Source: a bacterium BMS3Abin14
GTDB taxonomy: Bacteria > BMS3Abin14
Direction: 5' to 3'
Assembly: GCA_002897695.1 (NCBI GenBank)
Contig: BDTG01000001.1
Span: 1-5,969, forward strand
Length of the DNA stretch: 5,969 bases
Part shown: positions 4,639-5,969 of the stretch, in pieces
Numbering within the stretch: the stretch's first letter is position 1
How the letters are laid out: each line of letters opens with the position of its first letter
Notes under the pieces: model-generated
What the model was told of the DNA's origin: nothing
Databases searched by the model: none
What the model saw: the letters and a program-made list of their open reading frames with translations, nothing else
Made by a program: the position numbers and the translations under genes

Positions 4639-4641
4639 GGA
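4636..4641 (+). promoter_or_regulatory. Ribosome binding site of hipT containing the hipS stop codon
   Basis: TGAGGA contains the TGA that ends hipS (4636-4638) and is 7 bases from ATG 4649. Ribosomes finishing hipS stop on this site, an arrangement that favours re-initiation and ties kinase synthesis to prior synthesis of its inhibitor. Confidence 0.65.
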
Positions 4642-4648
4642 CTACAAC

Positions 4649-5557
4649 ATGAACTGCGGAATATGCAGTAAAACAGGTGGAGAGGAGAAAGGCTACCACC
4701 GGAAGTGCCTGAGAGCCCTCTTCGCCAAACCCACCCTTCCTGAAATAGACCTCACCCTCTCTGAAGTTCCATTGGAGGCCCAGAAAATGGCCGGCAAGAT
4801 GTCCATCTCGGGTGTTCAGCCGAAGCTCATCATGTCACTGGAGAAGGGCCGTCTGGCGCCTGTTTCTTCCGGGGGCCTTTATATCCTCAAACCACAGACG
4901 GAAGCCTTCAGAAGCCTTCCCGAAAACGAGAACATCTGCATGAACATCGCCCAGGAGCTGAAGATCGAAGTTCCACCCCATGGTCTGTTCGAACTGGCAG
5001 ACGGAACGATGGCATACCTTGTCAAACGCTTCGACCGTATTACTCCAAACGACAGGAAAAGATGCGAGGACTTTTCGCAAATACTGGGCCTCGACAAATA
5101 CAAAGGATCTGTAGAGCAGATTAGCCGCAGGTTGATAGAAGTATCCGAATTTCCGGGAATCGACGCTCAACTGCTTTTTGAGAGGATCCTTCTGAACTTC
5201 CTTCTGGGAAATGGAGATGCCCACCTGAAGAACTATTCGATCCTGGAGGACAACACAGGAGAATTGCGGCTATCACCAGCCTACGACATCGTCTGTTCCA
5301 GGCTGGTCATCCCGGATGAAGAGGATTCTGCTCTTGCCATCAATGGAAAGCGCAACAGGATCACCAGAAAAGATTTAGAAAAGTTATCAGCGTACTTAGA
5401 AATCCCTGAAAAGGCTAAGGCTGATATCTTTAAAAGAATGTCAGCTGTAAAGGATCTTGCGGAACAGGAGATCAATCGCTCCAGACTGGGGGCGAAGGAT
5501 AAAGAGACATTTTTTGATATCATTCAGGAGCGGTATTCCAGGATCTACTTGATCTGA
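4649..5557 (+). CDS. hipT: HipT-like serine/threonine kinase toxin (HipA C-terminal core)
   Basis: This 302-residue protein is a Hip kinase lacking N-subdomain 1. In order: a small Cys/His motif CGIC-x10-H-x2-C (C3, C6, H17, C20); the Gly-rich loop SISGVQPKL (52-60) with the SIS pair that HipT kinases autophosphorylate; the ATP lysine in LYILKP (K81); VKRFDR (126-131); the catalytic loop GNGDAHLKN with D190 and N195; and AYD with metal-binding D213. All key kinase residues are present, so it should be active. Known Hip kinases phosphorylate tRNA synthetases (GltX for HipA, TrpS for E. coli HipT); the substrate here is unknown. ATG 4649 has TGAGGA (4636-4641) 7 bases before it and matches the family start. 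ATG 4631 would add six residues and overlap hipS by 8 bases. The 3' end overlaps a convergent regulator gene by 13 bases. Confidence 0.88.
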   Translation: MNCGICSKTGGEEKGYHRKCLRALFAKPTLPEIDLTLSEVPLEAQKMAGKMSISGVQPKLIMSLEKGRLAPVSSGGLYILKPQTEAFRSLPENENICMNIAQELKIEVPPHGLFELADGTMAYLVKRFDRITPNDRKRCEDFSQILGLDKYKGSVEQISRRLIEVSEFPGIDAQLLFERILLNFLLGNGDAHLKNYSILEDNTGELRLSPAYDIVCSRLVIPDEEDSALAINGKRNRITRKDLEKLSAYLEIPEKAKADIFKRMSAVKDLAEQEINRSRLGAKDKETFFDIIQERYSRIYLI

Positions 5558-5778
5558 TTAAATAGGCTATTCACGGAAACACCCAAAGCATCCGCCATCT
5601 TCTTCAGGTTGATCGCAGAGACGTTCCGCTCCCCCCGCTCGACAGATCCCATGTAGGATCGGTTCAGGCCACGCGCATGGGCAAAATCTTCCTGTGCAAT
5701 CCCACGATCATTCCTGAGCTCGCGAATGCGCTTACCCAGAGCATCCAGGAAGATCATCTGTTCCTCATTGTATTGCAT
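5545..5778 (-). CDS. Small Xre-family HTH regulator
   Basis: This 77-residue DNA-binding protein has KRIRELRNDRGIAQEDFAHA (16-35) followed by RGLNRSYMGSVERGERNVSA, a canonical Xre/Cro helix-turn-helix, then a short helix NLKKMADALGVSVNSLFNQI. Nothing beyond the DNA-binding domain is present. ATG at 5776-5778 is used; a TTG at 5794-5796 would add six residues, and neither has a good ribosome binding site. The gene is convergent with hipT and the two overlap by 13 bases at their 3' ends, with no terminator between them. It could be a stand-alone regulator, the start of a gene group to the left of its promoter lost from view, or a second control input on the hip locus. No partner gene is visible. 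Confidence 0.8.
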   Translation of the reverse strand: MQYNEEQMIFLDALGKRIRELRNDRGIAQEDFAHARGLNRSYMGSVERGERNVSAINLKKMADALGVSVNSLFNQIK

Positions 5779-5796
5779 GGATAAAGGTTGGCTCAA

Positions 5797-5969
5797 TTAA
5801 CTTTCTACGGGCATGGATATTGCCGAATTCCCAGCCCCCATTGTTCCCCCGCAATTTGTACTTGAGAACATCGGCTACCCCCCCCCCGCTGCTATCCTCA
5901 CGCTCATCCTCCTCTTCCTAACACTGTCCAAGGCGAGACCCTACAGTTTGTCCTCCCCCCCTTAGAAGT
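5797..5969. other. C-rich terminal stretch without a convincing gene
   Basis: The stretch contains a run of ten C, several shorter C runs and pyrimidine-rich CTC/TCC words. A 50-codon plus-strand frame (5813-5965) is open, but it has no ribosome binding site and is low in complexity (proline runs from the C tracts). No clear promoter for the minus-strand regulator is seen. The base run near the edge could hold a length error. Confidence 0.4.

Noticed and set aside
5813-5965. 50-codon plus-strand frame with a hydrophobic stretch
   Set aside because: No ribosome binding site, low complexity and proline runs produced by C tracts. No recognisable similarity.

Overview
The window reads as an accessory, transfer-prone stretch of a Gram-negative chromosome. 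A PEP-CTERM/exosortase-sorted secreted protein sits behind a near-perfect sigma-54 promoter. Around it are an IS21-family end, decayed tails that look like REP-associated tyrosine transposases (RAYT), and two toxin-antitoxin loci. This mix suggests a member of the former Deltaproteobacteria (Desulfobacterota or Desulfuromonadia-like). That placement is an inference from gene content, not from a marker gene.

Layout. Bases 1-348 are the left end of an IS21-family element running off the window on the minus strand: the first 36 codons of istA, its ribosome binding site and five 23-24 bp phased terminal repeats. Bases 427-2308 hold a two-gene minus-strand operon, an AbiEi-like antitoxin/regulator followed 1-10 bases later by a nucleotidyltransferase toxin. 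Its sigma-70-type promoter and a 24-bp perfect palindrome lie directly upstream. Bases 2438-2632 hold a broken RAYT-like 3' end. Bases 2733-3483 hold a complete PEP-CTERM transcription unit on the minus strand: sigma-54 promoter, strong ribosome binding site, a 212-residue protein with one cysteine in a thioester-like context, and a terminator. Bases 3615-3692 keep the C-terminal tail of a second, dead PEP-CTERM gene. Bases 3759-3868 keep a second RAYT-like tail, about 77% identical over 60 bases to the first. A strong terminator follows at 3892-3930.

Bases 3939-5557 are the centrepiece: a plus-strand three-gene locus with the layout of HipBST. It encodes a small HTH protein (HipB), a free-standing HipA N-subdomain (HipS) and a kinase core with an intact SIS loop and catalytic residues (HipT). 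It is preceded by four 20-bp palindromic operators whose starts are exactly 42 bp apart. A small Xre-type regulator converges on hipT and overlaps its 3' end by 13 bases. The last 170 bases are C-rich with no convincing gene.

How the parts work together. HipB should bind the phased operators and repress the operon, HipS should hold HipT inactive, and HipT should phosphorylate a cellular target. The AbiE-like pair should be a second, independently autoregulated module. The PEP-CTERM protein should be exported, held by its C-terminal anchor and processed by an exosortase encoded elsewhere.
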